From an uncultured Clostridia bacterium (GTDB lineage: Bacteria; Bacillota; Clostridia; TANB77; CAG-508): a DNA stretch of 55,846 nucleotides. The stretch spans positions 99,782 through 155,627 of the forward strand of contig CAJFII010000002.1 of NCBI GenBank assembly GCA_904381285.1. The letters run 5' to 3'. Numbering within the stretch: position 1 is the first letter of the stretch; the number at the start of each line of letters is the position of its first letter. The translations under genes and the position numbers were made by a program. The notes under the pieces were generated by a model. It was not told the origin of the DNA and did no database searches. It worked only from the letters and a program-made list of their open reading frames with translations. Positions 45,931 through 53,829 of the stretch are shown here, piece after piece.

Positions 45931-45955
45931 AAAAGAATACTTTTCAAGTATTCTT
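45931..45955 (-). terminator. Terminator after the first pilin-like gene
   Basis: AAGAATACTT-GAA-AAGTATTCTT stem, followed by TTTTTT on the minus strand; about 50 bp beyond the stop at 46003. Confidence 0.8.
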
Positions 45956-46002
45956 TCATATTTTTATATGGTATTTTTCAAGTTTTTACATATTTTTATA
46001 TA

Positions 46003-47068
46003 CTACATTGCTACTAGTTCATATGGCGAACTTTCACTTCCATTTCCACTATTTGTTTGAATTCCAGATTTTAAAGTTATTACTGGACGAACACCAGCGT
46101 CCATATAAGGAAAATCAGCATACCATCCCATACCTAAAAACAAATAAACAGTATCACTACCGCTATCAGAAACCTGTCGAACAGCAAAGTAAGCGCCAGT
46201 ATTATCAGTAGTTACGCAACGAGATGCTAACCAATAGTATTTACCTATATTGTTAATACCATTAGTATTTTTGTTTGTTGCTGCTACCATTGCATTATAA
46301 TCTAAGTTAAACTTTCCAGTTTCATTATCTTCTCCTATTTTACATCCACTTTCATAGCTTCCATTATGCTCAAATTCTAACGTAACTGTTTCTGTTACTG
46401 TATCTTTTGGATTTATTGGATCACTTCCAACACATCTCCCACTTATTGCAAATCTTGTGTCCACATAATTACTACAAAATCCATTTAATGTATCAACTAC
46501 ATTATTATATGCCATCTTTTTGTCTTCCTCATCCGAATTTCCTGCTAATAATAAGTAATTCTCATTAGTTACATCTCCTGCACTTATTATTTGTAGTCCA
46601 TGTTCTTCATCATTATACAATACTTGCCATAATCCTGTATAATCGCCAGTATTAAAAGTTTGCTCTTCATCGCATCCTGTTGCTATTCCATGTTCTGCTT
46701 GTGTATAATTTGTTGTATGTCCATTTTCTGTTACACTCATTCCATCTACTTTCATTATAAATGTTTTATTTGCTGGTGTGTATCTTACATAATCTCCTGG
46801 TTTTGCTTTACTTGCTAGTGCATCTTCTGCCACTGTGTCATCATTTCCAGCCCCATTTATTACATTATTTATTTCGTTTTGAAAATTAGCTATTCCTGCT
46901 AATTCTTGCTCTTGTGCTTGTGTGTGGTTCTTTCCTGCTTGCTCTGCTGTTTTAAATATTCCATTTTCTCCTAATGTTAAGTTTATTGTTACTCCTGCTA
47001 ATATTAGTAATACTATTATTGTTATAACAAGAGCTATCAATGTTATGCCGATGTTGTTTGTTTATCAT
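46003..47068 (-). CDS. Type IV pilin-like protein 1, read through a +1 shift at CGG
   Basis: About 354 aa when joined. GGAGG lies 9 nt before the ATG at 47068. After MINKQH comes CGG (47048-47050); skipping one base gives GITLIALVITIIVLLILAG, a class III-type prepilin signal whose Gly would be the peptidase cut site. Without the shift the frame ends about 30 codons later. The helix leads to GENGIFKTAEQAG and a long extracellular part with YWLASRCV ... GVRPVITLKSGI, a DUF6273-like C-terminal domain. Paralog of 53830-54844, which has plain GGA for the same Gly. Probably exported and surface-exposed. Confidence 0.85.
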
Positions 47069-47205
47069 TTTATTTTTCCTCCTTTGTTTCTTATTTTATT
47101 TTCTACAAAATATTAGTGTTTATTCAATTTATGTTTTTATTTTATAGTTGCTTATATAACTTGTCAAGTTTTTTCAACTTTTTTATGATTTTTCTTAATT
47201 TAAAT

Positions 47206-47248
47206 GAAAACTAGCTTCAGATTTATTTTTTATCCAAAGCTAGTTTTT
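47206..47248 (-). terminator. Terminator after spoIIQ
   Basis: AAAACTAGCTT and AAGCTAGTTTT (with a mismatched interior) on the minus strand, then a T-rich stretch. It lies between spoIIQ and the first pilin-like gene. Confidence 0.7.
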
Positions 47249-47252
47249 ATAT

Positions 47253-48113
47253 TTATTTTATATATTGGCTAGGATCTAATGTTTCATTATTTTTACTAAT
47301 TTCAAAATGTAAGTGTGCATCATCAGCTATTTCAAATGTTGCAGTATTCCCTACTGTACCAATGCTTTGTCCTTGTTTTACTTCTTCACCAACTTGTACA
47401 AATTCAGATGTTAATAAATTTGCATACAATGTCTCAAATCCATTTTGATGTTCTATTATTATAGATAACCCATATCTTGGATCATTTTTTATTGATTTTA
47501 TTTTTCCATCAGCTGCTGCTTTTACAACAGTTGTTTTATCTGCTTTTATATCAATACCTAAATGTGTTGTCCATTCTTGAAGTGTTTCTGAATATACTAG
47601 ATTTTCTTTTGCATATTCTTTAGAAATTTCACCTTCTACTGGTTTTACAAATTTAGGATCCTCTTGTTTTTCTGTTGTTTGTTGTTCTTCTTTTTTATCT
47701 GTGGTTGTTGTATTTGTATTTTCTTTTTGGGTTTGTGTATCTTTTTTTGTAGTTTCAACTGTATTATTTGATTTTGTTGTATTTACATTATTAGTTGTAT
47801 TAGAGCTACTCTCTTTATTTGTATCAGTATTAGTTGTATTTGTTATTGTATTTCCTACATTTGTAATTTCATTTGTTGATTCTTCTACAGTCTTTCCCAT
47901 TTGACTACTTGCTGATTGTGAGTCACTTGCAGCTTCTTGAACTAAACTTGCTATTTTTTGTGAACTTATATCACTTTGTTCTTCCATTTTGTTTCCATAT
48001 AATATAAATGTGATAACAAATGAAATAATACCTATCCCAATTAAGCTTCCCCCTAAGTATAAAATATTCCTATTATTTTCTTTATTTTCACGTTTTCTTG
48101 TTTCTCTTCTCAT
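47253..48113 (-). CDS. spoIIQ: SpoIIQ-like M23/LytM-domain sporulation protein
   Basis: Forespore membrane protein that pairs with SpoIIIAH across the engulfment space. 286 aa: a basic N-terminus, one helix near 20-40 (YLGGSLIGIGIISFVITFIL), a long Thr/Asn/Ser/Lys-rich linker (60-150) and a LytM domain (160-286). TTHLGIDIKA and DAHLHFEIS keep the metal-binding His/Asp residues, so it may be an active endopeptidase, as in clostridia. Position next to spoIID and the spoIIA operon supports the call. Confidence 0.9.
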   Translation of the reverse strand: MRRETRKRENKENNRNILYLGGSLIGIGIISFVITFILYGNKMEEQSDISSQKIASLVQEAASDSQSASSQMGKTVEESTNEITNVGNTITNTTNTDTNKESSSNTTNNVNTTKSNNTVETTKKDTQTQKENTNTTTTDKKEEQQTTEKQEDPKFVKPVEGEISKEYAKENLVYSETLQEWTTHLGIDIKADKTTVVKAAADGKIKSIKNDPRYGLSIIIEHQNGFETLYANLLTSEFVQVGEEVKQGQSIGTVGNTATFEIADDAHLHFEISKNNETLDPSQYIK

Positions 48114-48190
48114 ACGAATTCCTCCTAAAAATTATATTTAATAAAAGTATTTACTTATTTAGAATATTTATACATTTTTTCTAAATTTTT

Positions 48191-48235
48191 AAGGCAAGTT
48201 AAAAATCAATATAAAGATTTTTTTAACCTGCCTCA
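48191..48235 (-). terminator. Terminator after spoIID
   Basis: AGGCAGGTTAAAAA and TTTTTAACTTGCCT stem on the minus strand, followed by TAAAAATTTAG. It begins 3 bp after the spoIID stop. Confidence 0.75.
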
Positions 48236-48238
48236 ATT

Positions 48239-49256
48239 TTAAATATCTGTAATTTCAACACCCACATAAAAATGTTTAATTATTTCTTCATAGTTTTTCC
48301 CTTGCTTGGCTAATGCATCTGCTCCTGTCTGACTCATCCCAACTCCATGTCCATAACCAATTACACTAAATTTTATATTATCCCCATCTATAGTAAAATT
48401 GAAGTTTGTAGATCTTAAACCTAATATTGTTCTTATCTCTACACCCGCCAATTCTAAATTTCCTACTTTTAGAGTTTTTACTCTGCCACTGTCTGTTTTT
48501 TCTTTTATTTGAATAGCATCTTCTAATGCAAAATCTATTACTAAATCAGCATGTTTTTCTTTTATTTTATTTACAAATTCTTCTTTAGATAAAACTACTT
48601 CTGAACTATATTGACTATATCCTTCCTCTCCGAGCAGTTTCTACAACTTGTAAATATGGATATCCGCTTCCTCCCCACACATTAATTGGCATTTCAGTTG
48701 TACCACCACTATTAGAATGAAAGAAAGCATTTATAGGTTTTCCTTCGTAAGTTATAATTTTTCCTTTTGTACTATTTACTGCATTAACAATCTTATTCCA
48801 ATTAGATTCCCTTATATTTTCGTCCCATCTTGCAAGTCTATCTTCTTTTGATATCCAAGCTTGACAACAGCTTGCACTATCACATATATCTGCTTGTTCA
48901 TGCTTTTTTGCTTCACTTGTAATTTTATAAATTGTATAAGTTCTTGCCACTACAGCTTGTGCTTTTAATGCTTCCTCACTAAAGTCCGCTGGCATTTCAG
49001 CTGATACAACATGATATAAATATTCATCTAAATTCACTTCTTCTACTTCACCAGAACTTGTATGTAATAATTTTATTGTACTATAGTTTTTATAATCATA
49101 ATCATTTTCAACTACTTCAGCAATCTGTTCTTGTATAATATTGTTATCTTCTGTTTTAGCTATTGCCTGCCTATCGTAAAAGCTTCTCGTAAAAATTATA
49201 GGTATCAAGAATATTATTTGAATTACTATTATTAAATATAAAAATAATTTTCTCAT
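48239..49256 (-). CDS. spoIID: Stage II sporulation protein D, read through a +1 shift at CGG
   Basis: Lytic transglycosylase of engulfment. About 338 aa when joined. N-terminal helix, then SAEMPADFSEEALKAQAVVA with the catalytic Glu, RTYTIYK, and FFHSNSGGTTEMPINVWGG. Codon 209 is CGG (48630-48632) in VVETA-CGG; unshifted, TAG follows four codons later. Skipping one base gives VVETAGEEGYSQYSSEVVLS and continues without a stop through NLELAGVEIRTILGLRSTNF to GYGHGVGMSQTGADALAKQG, the C-terminal SpoIID signature. Losing that end would remove an essential part, and the organism appears to sporulate. Confidence 0.88.
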
Positions 49257-49286
49257 TAATTAATCCTTCCTTATATGTATATTATT

Positions 49287-50009
49287 CTATGATGTCAATT
49301 TTAATTTCATAGAATTTAATACTTTCTTTTCAATTCTTGAAACTTGCACTTGAGTAATTCCAAGAACTTTTGCTACTTCTGATTGAGTTTTATCTTTATA
49401 GAATCTTAATAATATAATTTCTTTTTCTCTTGTATCTAAATTTTCAATTAATTGTTTTAATGCTAATTTATCTACGATGCTTCCAGCCTCATCTTTTCCT
49501 GTACCTAGTTTATCTAAAATACTTCTAGAATCATCTCCACTTGAATTAGACTCCTCGTAAATTGAGGATACTGGTTTTAAACAGTCCAAAGCATATGTAA
49601 TTTCTTCTTTTGGTATTTTGAGCATCTTAGATATATTAGATATTGTAATTTCTTCACCAGTTTTATTAAAATATTCTTTTTGAAGTTCTAATATTTTCAT
49701 TGCTAATTCTTTTGTACTTCTGCTTACTTTCATTATTCCATCATCACGAATAAATCTTTTTATTTCTCCTAATATATATGGTACTGCATAGGTTGATACT
49801 TGTACTTCAAAATTTGTATTAAATCTTTTTATTGCTTTAATAAAGCCTAAGCAACCAATTTGGTAAATATCTTCTATTTCATATCCTCTACCATTAAATC
49901 TTTTTACAATATTCCAAATTAAACCTTTGTTATTTTCTATTAATCTGGTCATTGCATCCTGGTCACCCTTTTGTGCTTTATTAATGTCTTCTAAATTATT
50001 TTCGTACAT
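49287..50009 (-). CDS. sigF: RNA polymerase sigma factor SigF
   Basis: First forespore-specific sigma factor. 240 aa. Region 2: NKGLIWNIVKRFNGRGYEIE and DIYQIGCLGFIKAIKRFNTN; region 2.4/3 follows with VSTYAVPYILGEIKRFIRDD; region 4 has SEVAKVLGITQVQVSRIEKK. Sequence alone could also suit SigG, but its position right after spoIIAA and spoIIAB identifies SigF. Gap to spoIIAB is 31 bp. Confidence 0.94.
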   Translation of the reverse strand: MYENNLEDINKAQKGDQDAMTRLIENNKGLIWNIVKRFNGRGYEIEDIYQIGCLGFIKAIKRFNTNFEVQVSTYAVPYILGEIKRFIRDDGIMKVSRSTKELAMKILELQKEYFNKTGEEITISNISKMLKIPKEEITYALDCLKPVSSIYEESNSSGDDSRSILDKLGTGKDEAGSIVDKLALKQLIENLDTREKEIILLRFYKDKTQSEVAKVLGITQVQVSRIEKKVLNSMKLKLTS

Positions 50010-50040
50010 AGGTAACTCCCTCTTAAATTATTCTTTTGTT

Positions 50041-50529
50041 TTAAATTCTAAAAGAGCTAAAAACTTTTCCTTCAAGCTCTTTATTCTCACTATCATCACC
50101 TTTTTTTATTGTTTTTTTCATAGTCACTTTTGTTCCTAACCCTAGTATAGATTCTACTTCTAAGCTATCCATGAAACTATCCATAATGGTAAATCCCATA
50201 CCTGATCTTTCTAAATCTGGCTTAGATGTATACAATGGCTCTTTAGCCATATTTACATTTTCAATTCCTTTTCCATTGTCTGAAACTTCTATTATTATTG
50301 AATTTTCATATATCTTACATGTTATTGTAATTATTCCTTCATTATCTTCATATGCATGTATTATGCAATTTGTTACAGCCTCAGATACCGCTGTTTTTAT
50401 ATCTGCCAGTTCTTCTATAGTTGGATCAAGTTGAGAGGCAAATGCTGCCACACTAATACGAGCAAATGCCTCATTATTTGATTTACTCAAAAATTCTAAT
50501 TTCATTTCATTTTCATACAAACTTTTCAT
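50041..50529 (-). CDS. spoIIAB: Anti-sigma F factor SpoIIAB
   Basis: GHKL kinase that holds SigF and phosphorylates SpoIIAA. 162 aa: [20 protein letters not shown] (N box), [11 protein letters not shown] (G1) and [20 protein letters not shown] (G2). Slightly longer than the common ~145 aa because of the charged C-terminal tail ([18 protein letters not shown]). Second gene of the spoIIA operon. Confidence 0.95.
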   Translation of the reverse strand: MKSLYENEMKLEFLSKSNNEAFARISVAAFASQLDPTIEELADIKTAVSEAVTNCIIHAYEDNEGIITITCKIYENSIIIEVSDNGKGIENVNMAKEPLYTSKPDLERSGMGFTIMDSFMDSLEVESILGLGTKVTMKKTIKKGDDSENKELEGKVFSSFRI

Positions 50530-50585
50530 TTATTTATTTTCCTCCTCTAAAAGTAAGCTTTTGTACAACTTAAAATTTTGTAGTT

Positions 50586-50903
50586 CTATGCACATTTATT
50601 GGTTATCGGTATAATTTTTAATACCCCACACATTTCAAATATTTTTCTTATACTAGGTTTTACATTCATAAGTTCTGCTACTCCTCCTATCATTCTTATT
50701 GTTTTATACCTTCCTATTAACATTCCGATTCCTGCACTGTCCATAAAAGTAACCTGATTAAAGTCAAATATAATCTTTTTAGGCAAATATCTTTCAATTT
50801 CATTATCCATTTTCCTCCTTATTTTTTCTGTAGTATGGTGGTCAATTTCCTCCGTAATTTCGAAGATTAATAGCTTGTCCTTGTCTTTATATTTAGTATT
50901 CAA
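50586..50903 (-). CDS. spoIIAA: Anti-sigma F factor antagonist SpoIIAA
   Basis: STAS protein that frees SigF when dephosphorylated. About 105 aa. KIIFDFNQVTFMDSAGIGML contains the phosphorylated Ser of the DSAGIG motif. The start is TTG 50903, set by GGGAGGAATAAAT directly upstream; extension to the ATG 21 codons earlier would cover the binding site and add a basic segment not seen in the family. First gene of the operon. Confidence 0.93.
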   Translation of the reverse strand: MNTKYKDKDKLLIFEITEEIDHHTTEKIRRKMDNEIERYLPKKIIFDFNQVTFMDSAGIGMLIGRYKTIRMIGGVAELMNVKPSIRKIFEMCGVLKIIPITNKCA

Positions 50904-51048
50904 ATTTATTCCTCCCAACTCTTTTTTAATTTTCTTAATTATAACTCTTTTGGAATTTTTTTCCAATAGCGAAACTTAGGAAGTTTTAGCGATTTATGAG
51001 AACATTTCGACATTTTATTTCATAAACAGCAAAAGTAGAATAAAAAAA

Positions 51049-51088
51049 AAGAGTTCTAAAACTATTGTTCATAGTCTTAAAACTCTTT
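51049..51088 (-). terminator. Terminator after scpA
   Basis: AAAGAGTTTTAAGACTAT and ATAGTTTTAGAACTCTTT form an 18-bp stem with one mismatch, followed by TTTTTT on the minus strand. Confidence 0.9.
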
Positions 51089-51103
51089 CTAAAAAAATAC
51101 TAT

Positions 51104-51859
51104 TTAACTAACTTTTTTATTCTTTTCTACAACAATGTCTCCAAATAATTCTTCTTGTGTAGCTATTACTTTATCCCTTCTTGTTAATTCTAATAATCCT
51201 GTAAATGCTGTCACAATTTCCACCTTATTGCATCTAGATAATGTATACAATTTATTAAATACAAATTTTGGTTTTTTTAGAAGTACTCTAAACATTTCCT
51301 TTACTTTACTTGATACTGTATATGTATCTGTAATTGCAATTTTTTTAATGTTTTCTGCATTTTGGTTTAATTTATTTTTATTTTTTTGTATTATTCCATC
51401 ATATATTTCTGGTATAACTTCTTTCGTATATTCTTTTTCTAATTTTTGTTTTGGTAATTCAATCTGTTCTGGTAATTTGAATAATCTGTTTGAATATTTT
51501 AAATAATTTTCCTTCAATTTTGTAGCAATTTCTTTATATTTTTTGTATTCTATAATTCTTGCAATTAATTGCTCTTCTGTCATTTCTTCCTCTTCTTGTT
51601 CTTGTTTTGGTAATAACCCTCTTGATTTTATATATAATAAAGTAGATGCCATTACTAAAAATTCACTCGTTATATCTAAATTCATTTCTTCAGCTTTATT
51701 TATATATTCAATATATTGATCTGCAATTTCACTTATTTTAATATCATATATATCCATTTTATTTTTATCAATTAAATGGCATAATAAATCTAATGGACCT
51801 TCAAAATTTTCTATTTTTATAGCATATTTATTTGTTTTTAACGTCAATACATTATTCAT
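51104..51859 (-). CDS. scpA: Segregation and condensation protein A
   Basis: Kleisin of the SMC-ScpAB chromosome complex. 251 aa: YAIKIENFEGPLDLLCHLID at the N-terminus, EFLVMASTLLYIKSRGLLP in the first third, and a winged helix at the C-terminus (KVEIVTAFTGLLELTRRDKV). scpB is not adjacent. It overlaps the recX stop by 4 bp, implying coupled translation. Confidence 0.95.
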   Translation of the reverse strand: MNNVLTLKTNKYAIKIENFEGPLDLLCHLIDKNKMDIYDIKISEIADQYIEYINKAEEMNLDITSEFLVMASTLLYIKSRGLLPKQEQEEEEMTEEQLIARIIEYKKYKEIATKLKENYLKYSNRLFKLPEQIELPKQKLEKEYTKEVIPEIYDGIIQKNKNKLNQNAENIKKIAITDTYTVSSKVKEMFRVLLKKPKFVFNKLYTLSRCNKVEIVTAFTGLLELTRRDKVIATQEELFGDIVVEKNKKVS

Positions 51860-52296
51860 TTTAATACTTCCTTTATTGTTTCTTGTCTATATCCTTTTTT
51901 TAATAAAAATATTTCTATTTCCTCTTTTGGCATTGTTCTTTCTTTTTTTAAAGCTATTCTTTTAGCAGAATCTATTTCATACTCTTCTAATTCTTCTTTG
52001 TTTCCATAAATAAAATCGTCTATTTTGTTTTTATCTATTCCCTTTTGATATAATTTGTATTTTATTTCTTTAATAGATAATGATTTTAAAGCCATAAATT
52101 CTTGTACCGCTCTTTTAATATAATCATTATCATCTAAATATCCTGCCTCTTTTACATAAGATATAATATCACATAATAGATCTTTTTGTATAGTCTTTTC
52201 AAATTTATTTTTTACTTCAAACTCTGTTCTTTTTTTATACATTATATAATTCATTACTTTAGATTTTTCTTTATCAAATTCTTCTATTGTATACAT
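51856..52296 (-). CDS. recX: Regulatory protein RecX
   Basis: Modulates RecA filaments. 146 aa, three-helix repeats: EFEVKNKFEKTIQKDLLCDI, YVKEAGYLDDNDYIKRAVQE, IKEIKYKLYQKGIDKNKIDD and a last repeat ending EIFLLKKGYRQETIKEVLK. It lies directly downstream of recA as in many Bacillota, separated by a hairpin at 52315-52350. Confidence 0.92.
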   Translation of the reverse strand: MYTIEEFDKEKSKVMNYIMYKKRTEFEVKNKFEKTIQKDLLCDIISYVKEAGYLDDNDYIKRAVQEFMALKSLSIKEIKYKLYQKGIDKNKIDDFIYGNKEELEEYEIDSAKRIALKKERTMPKEEIEIFLLKKGYRQETIKEVLK

Positions 52297-52314
52297 ATTT
52301 TCTCCTTATTTACC

Positions 52315-52350
52315 AAAGGAGTTACATTAAAACAATATGTAACTCCTTTA
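52315..52350 (-). terminator. Hairpin between recA and recX
   Basis: AAAGGAGTTACAT pairs with ATGTAACTCCTTT around a 9-nt loop. No T run follows on the minus strand, so it may be an attenuator limiting recX expression; the loop contains no binding site. Confidence 0.6.
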
Positions 52351-52382
52351 TTATATAATTGGAATTTTTATAAAATTATTAT

Positions 52383-53423
52383 TTATTCTTCTGTTTCTTC
52401 CTCTTCTTCTCCTAAACTTTTTTCAAAGGCTTGTTTGAAATTATCTCTTATTTTTTGTTCAATTTCTGCCATCATTTCAGGATTATCTAGTAAATATTTT
52501 TTTACATTTTCTCTACCTTGTCCAATTCTTTCTCCATTATAGCTGAACCATGAACCACTTTTTTCTATAATATCCAAATTAACTCCCATATCTAGTATGT
52601 TTCCTTCTTTTGATATTCCTTTACCATATACTATATCAAATTCAGCTTCTCTAAATGGTGGAGCAACTTTATTTTTTACTACTTTTACTCTTGCTCTATT
52701 TCCAGTTACTTCCCCGTCTTGTTTAATATTTTCTATTTTTCTAATGTCTAATCTTACTGATGAATAGAATTTTAATGCTCTACCTCCTGGTGTTGTTTCT
52801 GGGTTTCCAAACATTATTCCTACTTTTTCTCTTAATTGGTTTATAAATATAAGAACTGTTTTTGATTTATTAATTGCACCTGCAAGTTTACGAAGTGCTT
52901 GTGACATAAGTCTTGCTTGTAAACCTATGTGTGAGTCTCCCATATCTCCATCTATTTCTGCTTTTGGAACTAATGCTGCAACAGAGTCTACTACTATTAC
53001 ATCTAGTGCTCCACTTCTAATTAGTGCTTCTGCTATTTCTAATGCTTGTTCTCCTGTGTCTGGTTGAGATACTATTAGATTATCTATATCTACTCCTAAA
53101 TGTTTTGCATATACTGGGTCTAATGCATGTTCTGCATCTATAAATGCTGCTTCTCCACCTGTTTTTTGAGCTTCTGCAATAATATGTAATGCAAGTGTAG
53201 TTTTACCAGATGATTCTGGTCCAAATATTTCAATAATTCTTCCACGTGGCACACCACCAATACCTAAGGCTATGTCTAATCCTAAAGCTCCTGTTGGGAT
53301 TGCCTCTACATTCATTGCTTGGAATTCTCCTAATTTCATAACAGATCCTTTTCCAAATTGTTTTTCTATTTGTCCCATTGCTGCTTCTAATGCTTTTCTT
53401 TTTTCTGAAATTTCTGTACTCAT
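52383..53423 (-). CDS. recA: Recombinase RecA
   Basis: ATP-dependent strand exchange and the SOS co-protease. 346 aa, normal. Walker A GPESSGKT at 68-75; [40 protein letters not shown], and [20 protein letters not shown] (L2 region). The C-terminus is acidic (GEEEEETEE). A LexA-box-like palindrome lies about 80 bp upstream. RecA would also trigger self-cleavage of the S24 repressor at 31271. Confidence 0.98.
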   Translation of the reverse strand: MSTEISEKRKALEAAMGQIEKQFGKGSVMKLGEFQAMNVEAIPTGALGLDIALGIGGVPRGRIIEIFGPESSGKTTLALHIIAEAQKTGGEAAFIDAEHALDPVYAKHLGVDIDNLIVSQPDTGEQALEIAEALIRSGALDVIVVDSVAALVPKAEIDGDMGDSHIGLQARLMSQALRKLAGAINKSKTVLIFINQLREKVGIMFGNPETTPGGRALKFYSSVRLDIRKIENIKQDGEVTGNRARVKVVKNKVAPPFREAEFDIVYGKGISKEGNILDMGVNLDIIEKSGSWFSYNGERIGQGRENVKKYLLDNPEMMAEIEQKIRDNFKQAFEKSLGEEEEETEE

Positions 53424-53503
53424 TTTATTCCTCCTCTTTTGAAAGTTTCATAATTTAACTGTATTTTAATTTATATTTTATAGTTAAATTTTTTCTTTCT
53501 TTT

Positions 53504-53517
53504 AAAACGTTTGTTTG
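53504..53517 (-). promoter_or_regulatory. LexA-box-like palindrome upstream of recA
   Basis: On the minus strand CAAACAAACGTTTT, close to the Bacillus SOS box CGAACRNRYGTTYC with two mismatches. It lies about 80 bp before the recA start. Confidence 0.5.
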
Positions 53518-53758
53518 TATATGTATTATATACATTAGACTTTTAGTTTGTCAATAGTTTTTATAAATTTTTTTATTTTTGAGAATTTCTTAGAATAGAT
53601 TTTTCCTAATTTAAGATTTTTATTTTTTATTTTGCATTGCATAAGTTGTTTTGATTTAACTGTTATTTCAAGCATATTTAATTTATATTACATTTTTCTT
53701 GTTCTGTCAATTAATTTTTTTCGACAGGTTTTGACAACATAGAAAAAAGTATAGAAAT

Positions 53759-53785
53759 TTGTGCCACGCTTGATGCATGGCACAT
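53759..53785 (-). terminator. Possible terminator after the second pilin-like gene
   Basis: TGTGCCA and TGGCACA stem with an 11-nt loop; on the minus strand the next bases are AAATTTCTATACTTTTTT, so the T run begins late. A second stem (CCTTAG/CTAAGG) lies between it and the stop codon. Confidence 0.55.
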
Positions 53786-53829
53786 TTCCTTAGCCAAGAA
53801 GTCCTAAGGCCTTCTCGACTATCACTATT

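Larger units (their letters stand above)
53424..53829. other. AT-rich recA upstream region, no gene seen
   Basis: About 400 bp between recA and the second pilin-like gene. It holds the presumed recA promoter and the LexA-box-like site, and, next to the pilin gene, two hairpins: TGTGCCA ... TGGCACA at 53760-53784 and CCTTAG ... CTAAGG at 53788-53809. I see no open frame with a binding site. Confidence 0.5.
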
